Of a stretch of DNA of 64,000 nucleotides, positions 23,601 to 35,027 are shown piece by piece (positions within the stretch are counted from its first letter, which is position 1; each line of letters begins with the position of its first letter). Under the pieces are notes generated by a model. The model was not told the origin of the DNA. It was given only the letters and a program-made list of their open reading frames with translations, and did not search any database. The stretch is from Yponomeuta sedellus (lineage: Eukaryota > Arthropoda > Insecta > Lepidoptera > Yponomeutidae): the NCBI GenBank assembly GCA_934045075.1, contig OW203722.1, forward strand, positions 651,001-715,000, read 5' to 3'. Position numbers and translations under genes: made by a program.

Positions 23601-23930
23601 TCATCATTAACCCATTATGTCCCCACCGAGGGACACGGCTCTCTTACCTGAGGAAGGTATAGGCCATACTCCACCCTGAGGGTCAAGTCCGAATTGGTTT
23701 AGGCATGCAAGACTAGTGGCTGGTCTTACTTTCAGAAGTATTCAAGCCACCCTAAGCCCTCTGACTTGGCTTAACAACTGCCATCTATTGACGGCACCCG
23801 GCACCAACTGGCTAACGTGCCACTAGCGATAGTCATAGACGGTCACACATCTGGGCATTGAACTCGCCTTATGTTGCTTAACCTTCGTGATCGTTTTAAG
23901 ATCACTGAGGCAGCCGGGGCTATGAGCGAT
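23601..23930 (-). mobile_element. SINE-5S, second subfamily
   Basis: Shares the CAGCCGGGGCTA head and body with the copy at 20971. It abuts the SINE-T copy that ends at 23575. Confidence 0.8.
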
Positions 23931-24212
23931 TATTATTATTGTATACACAAAATTATGCCATCACCAGATGTCTGACGATATAGGCCTTGCTTCTGCTAAT
24001 ACATTGTGGTGCAAAGACAACTAGATAAACATGGCAATTTAATTTGGTTACTGCATCAAGTCTATGCGCGCATATACTCGTACATAAAACTTTCGCGGCA
24101 ACATTTGTATAGAAAAATGTCACGTGACCCGACCGTTATAGTACTTTAATGCTTTAGTAGAATCAAGGCCCTGTGTAATAAATAATATGATAGCTTGTCT
24201 AGGGTTGCTGGT

Positions 24213-24365
24213 GAAGCGCTCGTGGCCTAGTCGAACCGAATAATTGGAATCAAACACTTGAGTTACGAAACAACAGGCGCGTTCAAGTACAGGATGAGTG
24301 ACCGTCCCGTGACTACGCTAGTGGCATTTTTCCGAGCGCTTTCGTGCGTCGCAAAGAACGTTACT
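24213..24365 (+). mobile_element. SINE-5S head fragment joined to SINE-T
   Basis: The 5S-like head (GAAGCGCTCGTGGCC to GGATGAGTGACCG) and early body run to about 24365. SINE-T sequence then begins, so the SINE-5S tail is missing. Confidence 0.8.
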
Positions 24366-24541
24366 GCCTGTGCGTGCCTGCCGTGTTGCTGCTTGTACGT
24401 AATACAGAGAGTATTGTAAAGAGGTTTGAAATTTCACTGATGCCAGTGGTCGCCCAGTTGGGAGAGCGCTGGCACGGTTAGCCAGAGGTCGCGGGTTCGA
24501 GTCCCGGCATGGGTGGAACATTTAGCGTCTAAATAGGTTTT
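24366..24541 (+). mobile_element. SINE-T copy joined to a SINE-5S head
   Basis: Plus-strand tRNA-like head and flank, ending GGTTTTAA. It follows the SINE-5S piece at 24213-24365 with no spacer. Confidence 0.8.
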
Positions 24542-24596
24542 AATAACAACAATTATCTTGCTAATATTATTCTAGTTAGTTAGTTAGACCTAAGAT

Positions 24597-24832
24597 TTCC
24601 GCACATAGCCTCATAGTTGGGCCATTGTACGTAACAAGCGCTGAGGTACGTTAACACCTCAGACTATGGTTTCCTTACGATGTTTTCCTTCACCGTCAGC
24701 GAGGAGTCTGCTACTATAATTTCACAAATGTACATAACTTAGAAAACAAAGTCATTAGTACATGCCGAGGTTCGAACTCACGACCTCCCGATTGCGAAGC
24801 CGGCGTCCTACACCGCTGCGCTACCAACGCTT
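24597..24832 (-). mobile_element. SINE-C variant with intact head
   Basis: Minus strand: a tRNA-like head (GGTAGCGCAGCGGTGTAGG, B-box GTTCGAACCTC), core GGAAAACATCGTAAGGAAAC, and a tail CAATGGCCCAACTATGAGGC. Confidence 0.8.
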
Positions 24833-24868
24833 TTAATATTATTCTATTGAAAAACTATGTAAGTATTA

Positions 24869-25133
24869 TGCTACGGCCACACTATTGCGATAACGCGAAG
24901 ATTTGCGTTGTCGCGACATGTCTGGCCAAAAAATTCGTCCTATCGCGAATCATCATTGCGAATACAAACACCCTTCGCGCCGCTGTCGGTAAAATGCCGC
25001 ACATCAAAGGGTTTTATGGCCCAAAGGCCAAAATCTTCTTATGATGTGGTGAAGCTCTTCGCCGTAGAGCGAACACGAAATGTTGTCGCGACAACGCGAA
25101 CACGAATCTTCGCCTTCAAGTGTGACCGCAGCA
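24869..25133. mobile_element. MITE with TTA target duplication
   Basis: Ends TGCTACGGCCACACT and, inverted, TGCTGCGGTCACACT (13 of 15 match). TTA flanks at 24866-24868 and 25134-25136. A 3-bp TTA duplication suggests PIF/Harbinger mobilisation. The interior is rich in CGCGA words and has no frame of note. Confidence 0.75.
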
Positions 25134-25136
25134 TTA

Positions 25137-26771
25137 GACTCTAGGGCTGGGAAGCTTGTAAAACCATGAGGAAGACCTATGTCGTGCAGCGTCAAGTGGC
25201 TGATGATGATGACACAGAATTATGTTGTCTAAATAACCGATTTAACAGCCCCCAGATTCTGTGAAAGCAACACTCAAACCTGTCTTCCCAGAGACGGTAA
25301 AGTGTCGTGTGGTAAATCAAGTGAGACAAAGCGAACAGCGTCACGTACTCGTAGTTGATTCGATCAATGCACGACACGCGTTTGTCGTAACCCCTTTAGC
25401 TATACCAAGGGCAAGTTTCCTCGCAAAGGTAAGTGCAAATCAAACACGGTGCGCGTCACAAACAGCCTATTAAGCGTTTCTGGGAAGTAGAGTGAGCGCA
25501 TAATATACGAGGCCGGCTGAACACTCTCCGGATTGTTTCAAAGGTTTTTATTAAGATTGATGAGATTTTTAATTCTGCTAAGCTGCTTGTTGTTGGTGAT
25601 GTTATTGCTGTTCATAAAAATTGGTAGATGTTCTTTGTTTATTACTTCTTTCTTTAGAGGTCTATGGTAAACTAACAGCATATTGGGAAACATAAAGTCA
25701 ATTGCAGGCTCACACTTTAGAAACAGGTTTTAAGCACTAAAACGGATCGCTCGCTACACAAGTAACTGTATTAAACAGTTATAGTTCACGTAAGGATACC
25801 TCAGTTTGCAATAGCTGACAATAATATGGGTCACATCTCTCTATTATCAGCATTAAATACAATTTGGTAAGAAGTACTTTATTATTAATGTGCTTGTACC
25901 ACTGCATTGAAAAAAAAATATATATTGTTTGTTTTATCAAACGCTATGATCTTAAAAGACACATCGGTGTCATTTATGATTTTAGTTTTAAGGTGCAAAC
26001 TGGGGGGGGGATTGTACTTCCTGGAAAAATCAGTTTTATTTAATTTATTAAAATCCTTCGTATAAAAGAAACTTCGTATATAGAGAAGTGAATTGTCCCT
26101 CACACTTCCTTTGCTTGTGAGGGCATCGGCAAGTCGTGCTCCGCAGAGTGTGGAACCAACGCAGCATTTTTTTACAAATGGCTCAGAGACTGATGGTATT
26201 TGACTACCCAGTGCAAATTCACCTCGATACCTTACTAATATTAAACACGCTAAAGTTTCTAAATATGGATGGATGGATGTTTGCTACTCTTTCACGTAAA
26301 AACTTCAGAAAGTATTTTAATGAATCTGTACCAATAATATAGCTTGTACATCAGAATAACACATAGGCTACAATTCATAAAGATATTGAGTGAATTGTCC
26401 GAAATATGACGATAGGTGTCAAGTAATTGGAAAAAATCTACCATCTGCGAGCTATTCTGGCGTGCGCTGCCAAAACCGTTATTTTAGTGCGACTGTAACA
26501 TGAAAATATTGTCAGGCTGTTATATTAAAAAAAAAAAATTTAACAGCCTAGGGCCTAGGCTAATCTTAAGAACAAACAGCACAATTAAATAAAAATAAAG
26601 CTTACAATGTCTTTATAAAAACATTATTACTCTAATCCATATAAATACAAACCAGTAGCATCATAAAATTTTGTATCCAGCAGTCTGAGTCCCTTGCTTG
26701 CGTTGCGTGGAATGAAGAAAACTTCTGCTGGTTTTGTGACAAAAGCTCCTTTTGGAGACAACCTTTTTTAT
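25137..26771. other. No gene identified
   Basis: No frame with recognisable protein sequence. A run of ten Gs lies near 26000, and a GGATGGATGGATG run near 26268. Confidence 0.5.
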
Positions 26772-27022
26772 GTAGCCTACTATCCTCCCACTGCAGGGCA
26801 CAAGCCTTCTCTCAAAGAGAGAAAGAGTGGGCTTAATCATCACGCGTGCCCACCGCGGTTGGGCCATTTCAAGCGCTGTATTCGAATACCTCGGACACTC
26901 AGACTTCTTGACAATTCTTCCTTCTCCGTTAGCGAGTGGTATTGGTACATGCACGCACTAGGAATCGAACCCGGGTCTCTCGCTTTCGAGACATTTGTTC
27001 TATCTACTGGGCTACCGCCGCT
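26772..27022 (-). mobile_element. SINE-C variant with intact head
   Basis: Minus strand: a tRNA-like head (GGTAGCCCAGTAGATAGAAC, B-box GGTTCGATTCC), a weak core, and a tail with CTCTCTTTGAGAG and GTGCCCTGCAGTGGGAGG. Confidence 0.8.
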
Positions 27023-27550
27023 CTCAACCATTGAGACAACTACTGATAAAAAATAACTATAGCTATCCTCATGCAATTGGATTTTCCCACCAATGACGCA
27101 AATGGACATGTATTCTGGGATCAAGTAGATAAATAGCAGTATAAAAATATACCAACTCCTCACAGTGGGGTAACAAATTGCCAGAACTTGTGTATTTTCA
27201 CATCTGCTCCCTATCTCAGAGCGCCGTTGAATAAATTACTTATTCTCTAGTATTCCGATTCACACCTTTAAGAATCACTTTCCGATCGTTCGAGCGCGAT
27301 GTGTTACTTATAGTTTGTGGAGAACTCAGCTTCGTATCTGCAAGATGTGAGGGCAACGCTGCTTTTGCGAGGATAAAATATAGTGATAAGTGATATTAAT
27401 TTTTGATTAAAGTTTGAGTTTAAATTTATTTTGATTTGCAGTTACAGCTTTTAATGTTTTTTTCTTATATCGACTATTGAAAAAAAAGTATGATGATATA
27501 TGAAAGCTGTCTAATCGTCGCATACAATCTTATGAACTTTGGTATTTTTA

Positions 27551-27945
27551 TACTATTTTTATTTTTAATGCACTAACCCGTGCTAAGGACAAATTGAAAA
27601 ACCTATTTAGAGGCTAAAAACTTCACCCATGCCGGGATTCAAACCCGCAACCTCTGGCTATCCGTGCCAGCGCTCTACCAATTGAGCCAATGGGCGACTC
27701 ACCGGCATCAGTGAAATTTCGAACTTCTTTACACTATTCTCTGTATTACGTACAGGCAGCGACATCTGGCTTAAGCAAATTGCATCACTTACAGCCCGAC
27801 TACCTACTTTGCAGTTAGGTTTTAAATCGGAACGATATCACTGAACCCACATGATTATACTATTTTTATTTTTAATGCACTAACCCGTGCTAAGGACAAA
27901 TTTAAAAACCTATTTAGAGGCTAAAAACTTCACCCATGCCGGGAT
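27551..27945 (-). mobile_element. SINE-T partial dimer, long-end type
   Basis: About 395 bp on the minus strand. The first 95 bp or so recurs at the right, so this is 1.3 units. The right end stops inside the B-box at CATGCCGGGAT. Confidence 0.85.
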
Positions 27946-28272
27946 ATGGTATATATGGTGTTAGCGCCGAAAATGGAAAGCCCGAATTATAGTAATTAGT
28001 TATATTTTAAAACATATTAAATAATAAAAAGGACAATTAAAACAGATCCATTCGCTACACCGTTGCTAAGTAAGTTTTCTAACAGATCACAGCAACGGGG
28101 TTGCCAGATCTGTCGCCAACATATGGTATATATATGGTATGGATTTGGTATTTTTTCCAGATAAGACGTTTTTAACGTGTAATAAAAATATAGAAATAAT
28201 TGTAAATATAAGGAATATAGAGAATTATCGAACACTCAAACAAATTAATTATGAAAGTGTTATTGTGCTCAT

Positions 28273-28578
28273 TATTTCAAAGTTACGTACATTTGCGAAT
28301 TTGCAGTCGCAATACCACACGCGAACGGTGAAAGAAAACATCGTGAGGAAACCCGCGGCTTGGTTGGCTCCGCACGTATCGACTAGTCTTTCCTGTGGGC
28401 TAGGCCGACTAAGCTGTCAGGATGGTAGGTGCTGGGCAAGCCTACACCATCTATAAAACCATGACCCAGGCACTACAGCGTCGGAGTGGTCCCTTCACCC
28501 ATCTAGTGTGAGTGAAGATACCACTGGACGCTGTATAAATCATCTCATTAAGTAGATGCAAAAAGGCCAATATATAAA
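28273..28578 (+). mobile_element. SINE-C, 5'-truncated, with 11-bp target duplication
   Basis: Begins after the head (TATTTCAAAGTTACGTAC) and runs through the core to AAAAAGGCCAATATATAAA. ATTGTGCTCAT flanks it at 28262-28272 and 28579-28589. Confidence 0.9.
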
Positions 28579-28631
28579 ATTGTGCTCATCGTTACAATTG
28601 TGTTAAAAAACAAACTTGGACCTTTACGTAC

Positions 28632-28870
28632 ACGTAATAGTATGATTTATACACGCAGCGTCCAGTGGCACCTTCACTTACACTAGACGTGTGCAGGGAC
28701 TATTTGGTTGCTGCGGTGCCTGTAAGTATGTTTGCCCAGCCACTATACCATCCTGACGCCTAACGACCAATACAATACCACTCGCTAATGTGAAGTAAAA
28801 CCTCGTGAGGAAACCCGCGACTTGTTTGACTCCGCACGTATTGATTGTATTTCTGAGGGCTGACCGAATT
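28632..28870. mobile_element. SINE-C, inverted copy
   Basis: The minus-strand 3' part (28632 to about 28763) meets a plus-strand core (to 28870). Read on the minus strand this is an inverted 5' piece followed by a forward 3' piece. Confidence 0.7.
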
Positions 28871-28891
28871 GTGTTTACATACCTACAGTCT

Positions 28892-29179
28892 CGTTGTCAA
28901 CCCTTGTATGTCCCCACTGCTGGGGCACTCCTGCATCGCAGGAAGGTTATGCCATACTCCACCACGGGAGCCAAGTCCGGGTTGGTGGAGGATTGTAAGA
29001 CAGTGGCGGGCCTTACTGTCAGAAGTTTTCAAGCTGCCCATAAGGCCTCTGACATGGCTTAACGAAGAAGCGCTCGGAAAAATGTCACGGGACGGTCACC
29101 CATCCTCCACCTTACCGCGCCTGTTGTTGCTCAACTCAAGTGATTCATTCCAATTACTCTGTTCGCCTAGGCCACGAGC
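28892..29179 (-). mobile_element. SINE-5S with 11-bp target duplication
   Basis: Minus-strand copy from tail (CGTTGTCAACCC) to head (AGGCCACGAGC), with an internal deletion of about 70 bp. ACCTACAGTCT lies on both sides (28881-28891 and 29180-29190). Confidence 0.9.
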
Positions 29180-29190
29180 ACCTACAGTCT

Positions 29191-29297
29191 TCGTTATCAA
29201 CCCCTGTATGTCCCCACTGCTGGGGCACGGGTCTCTTCCTGCATCGCAGGAAGGTTAGGCCATACTCCACCACTGGGGCCAAGTCCGGGTTGGTCCT
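29191..29297 (-). mobile_element. SINE-5S 3' fragment in the same target site
   Basis: A truncated minus-strand tail lies directly beyond the previous copy. It is followed by a third ACCTACAGTCT at 29298-29308. Confidence 0.88.
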
Positions 29298-29779
29298 ACC
29301 TACAGTCTATTGAATAACAAAAAAAAGGTAGTGTGGTCATTGAATTTGTGGTCTATACTTTCGCTACAACACCGCACACTGACGCAAGACTCACATCTCA
29401 ATACAAGGCCCACATCCCTCGCGTTCCTGAAGGGAGATTGGCGCGCGAGTAGCTCTTTTATCGCCGCGAGATGTTTCAATAAGGTGATAACATTGTTTTA
29501 TTGTTTTTACGGCCCCAATTTGCAAAGTCTGTGCCGCTTTGGGCGGCCGTTACAATGAAATAAAGTGCGCCCGTTTTAGTACGTTTATTGAAATGAAAAA
29601 TGTCGGCTCAATCTGCCTTTGCACGGCTTCTTTGTGCTCTAAATATTTTAGTGAATCAGTTTTATATCCGCCGTGCATTTTTAATATTTGAAATAGTCAG
29701 TTCCATTTTACTTTCTTGAATAACTATACGAGCGTTAATCAAAACATTAGGCCACTTCTAATCCATGAAATATTATATT

Positions 29780-29870
29780 AAACACTAATGGCGCTAGGTA
29801 GCGCCTTAAGGCAATAAATATTAAAGCGCTAAGCGGTTGTAACTAGCGCCACTTTTAGAAAAAAATCACA
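29780..29870. mobile_element. Two facing ends of the TTAA-flanked element family
   Basis: A right end (GGCGCTAGGTAGCGCC, TTAA at 29806-29809) is followed 11 bp on by TTAA (29821-29824) and a left end (AGCGCTAAGCGGTTGTAACT). Confidence 0.5.
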
Positions 29871-29924
29871 TCTTCTTTTGTAACGAGTCTTTGGAAAAAG
29901 TGTTTTTATAAATCCTAATAGATA

Positions 29925-29990
29925 TAGGTAGAGACCCAGGTTCTATCCCCAGTGCGGGCATGTACCTATGACTTTGTTTAAGAACAATCC
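29925..29990 (+). mobile_element. SINE-C head fragment
   Basis: AGACCCAGGTTCTATCCCC followed by GTGCGGGCATGTACCTATG and GACTTTG. Confidence 0.65.
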
Positions 29991-30059
29991 CTATTGGATA
30001 GAGAAAAAAGGAAAGATAAGATATTTATTATACAGTCTTTGACTACGTAATCCACTAGT

Positions 30060-30220
30060 TTCTTATTTCCTTCAGCAACTTTCCGTCGTAAGGTTGTCTG
30101 GAAGAAATTGCTTTGCGCAATAAGGCCGCCAATTGTACTTTGTATCTTTACATGTTTTATAATATGTGCTCTAGTGTACAGTAAAGAATATTCTTATCTT
30201 ATCTTACTTTCCACATAAAT
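30060..30220 (+). repeat. LINE-type 3' untranslated end
   Basis: TGTCTGGAAGAAATTGCTTT, AATAAGGCCGCCAATTGTAC and AGTAAAGAATATTC recur at 52480, 59548 and, on the minus strand, at 61015. It looks like the 3' end of a non-LTR element; no coding sequence is attached. Confidence 0.6.
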
Positions 30221-30317
30221 CATTTTAGCACTTCACTAATTCCAGTGTAGCACTTATTACAAGATGTCTCACATTCACCCAGAAAGCTAACTCAGCTTAC
30301 ACACACACAAACTTTTC

Positions 30318-30606
30318 TAATAATTTCGAACTTCCGTACATTTGCGAGTTTGTAGTCGCAATACGAAAAACATCGTGAGGAAACCCGCGGCTTGGTTGGC
30401 TCCGCACGTATTGACTAGTCTTTCCTGTGGGCTAGGCCGACTAAGCTGCCAGGATGGTATGTGCTGGGCAGGCCTGCGTCGTATAAAACCATGTCCCAGA
30501 CACTGCAGCATCCGAATGGTCCCTTAACGCGTCTAGCGTGAGTAAAGATGCCACTAGACGCTGTATAAATCATTTCATTACATAGATGTAGAGGCCAACG
30601 TTTAAT
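30318..30606 (+). mobile_element. SINE-C, 5'-truncated
   Basis: Runs from CGAACTTCCGTACATTTGC through the core and GTCTTTCCTGTGGGCTAGG to AGATGTAGAGGCCAAC. The head is absent. Confidence 0.8.
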
Positions 30607-30826
30607 AGATATACTCGTAGTAGCTCTTAAGTCGTAAGAGCCTAGGTCCAAGAATCTAGGACTTTAAGGCAGTTTTGCCAAAATACAGCCGTTTTAGCTA
30701 ACATCTTGATTTTTAGTCTTAGTGTGTTGATCCTGTAAAAATAGTTGTCACAGTGTTAAGATCCATGGTGTTCACTTTTTGAAAAAAAAAACGCATAATA
30801 CAAGTTAAGTTTTTATCTAGTAGTGC

Positions 30827-31188
30827 GAAGCGCTCGTGGCCTAGTCGAACCGAGTGATTGGAATCAATCATTCGAGTTAAGTAACAGCTGGCGCGGTCAG
30901 GTGCAGGATGGGTGACCTTCCCCTGAATACCGCTAGTGGCATTTTTCCGAGCACTTCCGTGCTGCGCAAGGCACGTTAATCTGTTCGTGCCGGCTGTCAT
31001 GTAATGGCAGTCGTTAAGGTGTGTCAGAGGCCTTATGGGTGGCTTGACAACTTCTGACAGTAAGACCCGCCACTGCCTTGCAATCCTCTACAAACCCGGG
31101 CTTGGCCCCCGTGTTGGAGTATGGCCTAACCTTCCTGCGATGCAGGAAGAGACCCGTGCCCCAACAGTGAGGACATACAAGGGTTAAG
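30827..31188 (+). mobile_element. SINE-5S, near full length
   Basis: Intact layout. The C-box reads GGATGGGTGACC. Tail GGACATACAAGGGTTAAG. Confidence 0.85.
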
Positions 31189-32184
31189 AACACCACGTAG
31201 CGCATTAAGAGCTATTGCTCCCACAGTCAAACCAAGTAATTGGTTTTGTGGGGCCTTATTTATAACATGTAATGTGCTCTTTAATATTAATAAATACATA
31301 CAAAAAAAAAAGAAACTATTATGTGTTCACATTCATTTAAAGTAATTCTAAAAACGGCCCACTTTCCTATCACGCGTCAAACTGTTATTGTTAAGCAGAG
31401 CACTTACTAAAGTTCAGAGCTTGTCGCGAGATGCCCCAGAATGGAGTACAGTGTAATTTGTCGACGGAACAAAACCTCGCTACTAGGATTAATTATGCTG
31501 CTCCGGATGCCGGATCAAAGCAACAGAAGCACGTCTCAGTAAAGCAGAGTCTAACTGCCATTCATAGATATAGACATCATTTGTTGGTAATATTCATAAC
31601 AAGTCCAGACTCCGTACATAATAACAATCCAATGTAGAAATAATAATCAAATTTACAAATGTCAAAAAGAAAATATTACATGTCAATATCATAATAATTA
31701 TGCAATCTCTCAGGTCAATCAATTATAGACAAAATAATAATAATACGTATGTTAAGAAATTTACCTTATTATTGTGCTAAATTCTGCTAAGAGTTAAAAA
31801 GCTACGATATTACGATACAATACGCTAACTCTTATAAACTTCTCTGCTTAGTCACTTTTACAGACTAGGAATTCGTCATACGAATAAAAACACCGCTCGA
31901 TAAGCCATTTTTTTAGTTTTCGTTTAAGCACGTACTCAGTGCTTGCGCTCGTAATTTCCTCCGGAAGTTTGTTGTACCTATACCTCAGGAGCCATAACGT
32001 GGATAGTTTTACCTTTCTTGGTTAAGTGGCACCTCGCGTGGCATAATCGTGCCGTGCATTCATGCTTTCTATCTCCAGATGTGGCGAAGAATACAAACAT
32101 TGAGCACTATCATATTAAAAATATCACTGATGCAACATTTTAATTAATTAATGTGTTGTTAACTTGATAATTTAGAACTTGATA
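31189..32184. other. No gene identified
   Basis: AT-rich. The part at 31890-32090 is more GC-balanced and could be an old coding remnant, but no family was recognised on either strand. Confidence 0.5.
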
Positions 32185-32345
32185 TTGACGGCCTCGGTGG
32201 CACAGCGATTTGGCATGCTGACTGTTAAACCGAAGCTCTCGCGTTCGATCACCGGCCGGGTCAAACTAGGAAACGAACTTTTCTAGTTAGTCTCGGGTCT
32301 TGGATGTTATCGGTGTATGTATTTATTGTATTAAATCTATCTTTG
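32185..32345 (+). mobile_element. SINE-D relative
   Basis: Plus-strand tRNA-like head (GCCTCGGTGGCACAGCG, then GCGTTCGATCACCGG) followed by GTCTCGGGTCTTGGATG. After that the tail differs from the other two SINE-D copies. Confidence 0.6.
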
Positions 32346-32948
32346 AGTAAACACCTGTAACACAAGTCATTAAGTTGTACTTAGTACAGGGCTAACGAGA
32401 TCTGTGTCATACGTTCATGAATATTTATAATTATACGAGTATATCTTTTATAGATATTTTAAAGTTATTTTGTATTTCAATTGATTATAAGAGACACATT
32501 TGGAATGTAATGTTTGAACTGTCGCCTGCTAGTAGTAGAATAAAGGTTTTTTGTTTATTTATGTTGTTAACTTGACGATTATATGGTATAATAACATGTG
32601 TGATAGTGAAAACTATAGAGTTTATTTGATAAAATTATAAAAAAAATGCAACTTGCCGTAACGGACTTTTAGACAAGAAGAAAGAAAAAATAGGCAGTGT
32701 TGCCATAACAAAAAATATGTAGAAAACCACAAAATTATTGCCATATGACATGTAATAACTAACGTAACGTTATATAAAAATAAACTTAGTTGTTTAAACT
32801 ATTTGTTTAATTTGTTTTAAACAACGATTAACAAAGATTTGCCAATCGGCGTAAGGGATTCACAGATGTTTCACTGATTCACTTACGATTTGAATGCATA
32901 AACCACGAATATACCCTAATATTCTACTCTACTCTGACACGTGATAGG

Positions 32949-33133
32949 GAAGCGCACGTGGCCTAGTTGAACCGAGTTATTGGAATCAATCACTTGAGTT
33001 AAGCAGCTGCAGGCGCGGTGCAGGATGGGTGACCGTCCCGCGACTGCCAAGTGGCATTTTTCCGAGCGCTTCGCAAGGCACGTTAAGCCATTGGTGCCGG
33101 CTGTCATGCAGTGGCGGTCGTTGGGCCATGCGC
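32949..33133 (+). mobile_element. SINE-5S 5' half
   Basis: Head and early body present to GGCGGTCGTTGGGCCATG; the 3' half is missing. Confidence 0.8.
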
Positions 33134-33257
33134 GGATTGGCGATGGGTTCTTGAACTACCTTTGGCGTGAAAATGTGTAGAGCAGCTGTTTTTTTGTGAT
33201 TTAAATGTTTCCGCCATAGTAAATGATGTTTCTATTGATTTGTAGAACCCTCCACAA

Positions 33258-33312
33258 CATAACCTCACGCTTGTATCCCAGAGAGGTAGACAGAGACTAG
33301 GGACTACCCTCC
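33258..33312 (-). mobile_element. LINE 3' tip, STRNRRACM lineage
   Basis: About 50 bp matching the extreme 3' end (CCTCACGCTTGTATCCCAG). Confidence 0.6.
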
Positions 33313-33623
33313 ATTTTCACATATTCGGACATACAGGAATATTGAAACACTCTTGATATAGTAAATATATCATACATTCTGTTACCGACCTAGAACTTAA
33401 AGATCATTCAAATGGTGTAACTGATGTATTAGATTTAAGAGGACTTTAGAAAAGTTGGTCAGAGTGGAGTTTTTTTTTCTCGCTGCCTTTTTTTCCACTA
33501 CATTACCTACCGCCCGAAGGCAACGTCTTTCACTCTCATGCTACATTGTACTTAGACATTCAGCAAACAGAATGTAAATTCTGTACGTTGAAATAAATTG
33601 ATTTTTTGACAATCCGGAGGCCA

Positions 33624-34300
33624 AATTTAAAAACCTATTTAGAGGCTAAAAAATTCACCCATGCCGGGATTCGAACCCGCAACCTCTGGTTATCCGTGCC
33701 AGCGCTCTACCAATTGAGCCAATGGGCGACTCACGGCATCAGTGAAATTTCGAACCTCTTTACACTATTATCTGTATTACGTACAGGCAGCGACATCTGA
33801 CTTAAGCAAATTGCATCACTTACAGCCCCGACTACCTACTTTGCAGTTAGGTTTAACATCGGAACGATATCACTGTACCCACATGATTACACTATTTTTA
33901 TTTTTAATGCACTAACCCGTGCTAAGGAACGAATTTAAAAACCTATTTAGAGGCTAAAAATTTCACCCATGCCAGGATTCGAATCAGTGCTATCGTTTGT
34001 GGGTACAGTGATATCGTTCCGATGTTAAACCTAACTGCAAAGTAAGTAGTCGGGGCTGTAAGTAATGCAATTTGCTTAAGTCAGATGTCGCTGCCTGTAC
34101 GTAATACAGAGAATAGTGTAAAGAGGTTCGAAATTTCACTGATGCCGTGAGTCGCCCATTGGCTCAATTGGTAGAGCGCTGGCACGGATAGCCAGAGGTT
34201 GCGGGTTCGAATCCCGGCATGGGTGAAATTTTTAGCCGCTAAATAGGTTTTTAAATTTGTTCCTTAGCACGGGTTAGTGCATTAAAAATAAAAATAGTGT
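33624..34300. mobile_element. SINE-T, 677-bp inverted multimer with 13-bp target duplication
   Basis: A minus-strand stretch of more than one unit (33624 to about 33985) is joined to a plus-strand unit (34000-34300). Both sides carry AATCCGGAGGCCA (33611-33623 and 34301-34313), so the whole palindromic object arrived as one insertion. The left edge is the short end and the right edge the long end. Confidence 0.92.
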
Positions 34301-34602
34301 AATCCGGAGGCCATCCTTCTGCAGTATTCAGTATCTCCGGCTCTGACTAAGTAAGCAAAAACGCCGTGAGTAATCGCGTGCTATTCATTACGTCATTATC
34401 TCCGGAGCTAGATAGCTCTGTCGGGATGGACCCTCAATGGACCTAGCCGGCCTTGCCTCACTTGGCCAACTTGTTATTTATAGGTCGTTTGTCAGTCATC
34501 CAGTCAATCACTGTAATTGCTAGACACGCGATCGCCATTTCGATTATGTTGGGCAATTTCTTTCTGGAACTTTCTGTCAGGCGTGTGTAGAAAACGTAAT
34601 AG

Positions 34603-34800
34603 AACCTCACGCCTGTATCTCTAAAGGGTAGGCAGACTTGCCACGATCCTGACATATCGCTTTCAAAGATTCGGTTTATTAGTCGATGCATGCACGCGCG
34701 CTGGTTTTGTTCTTTGCTAATACATCCGCTATTCGAAGTATGTCTGCCTGGGACGTCATTTACCGTCCCTTCTGTTCCGTCATTTACCGTCCCTTCTAAA
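34603..34800 (-). mobile_element. LINE 3' end, STRNRRACM lineage, decayed
   Basis: Same lineage as 62665 (NQRACMHRL). It contains a 30-bp direct duplication (CGTCATTTACCGTCCCTTCT twice) and is bounded by a (CTTT)n tract. Confidence 0.7.
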
Positions 34801-34801
34801 T

Positions 34802-34805
34802 GTTT

Positions 34806-34849
<44 letters not shown>

Positions 34850-34852
34850 TCC
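34802..34852. repeat. (CTTT)n microsatellite
   Basis: About 12 copies, next to a decayed LINE end. Confidence 0.97.
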
Positions 34853-35027
34853 TTCCGCCCACATTTGCTACGATTAGAAAAATGGATTACGTAAAAAAAT
34901 AGTTCCGTATCTTATTACGTTTCGACCTTACATTGATATTTATTAGGAGTTATGCTTGTTTTTATGTCGTTATGGAGTTATTATGACTCGGATATAAATT
35001 ACGTGCAATAGAATAGATAATAAGCAT

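Noticed and set aside
24847..25144. Two short plus-strand frames
   Set aside because: Both lie inside the MITE at 24869-25133 and read its CGCGA-rich interior.
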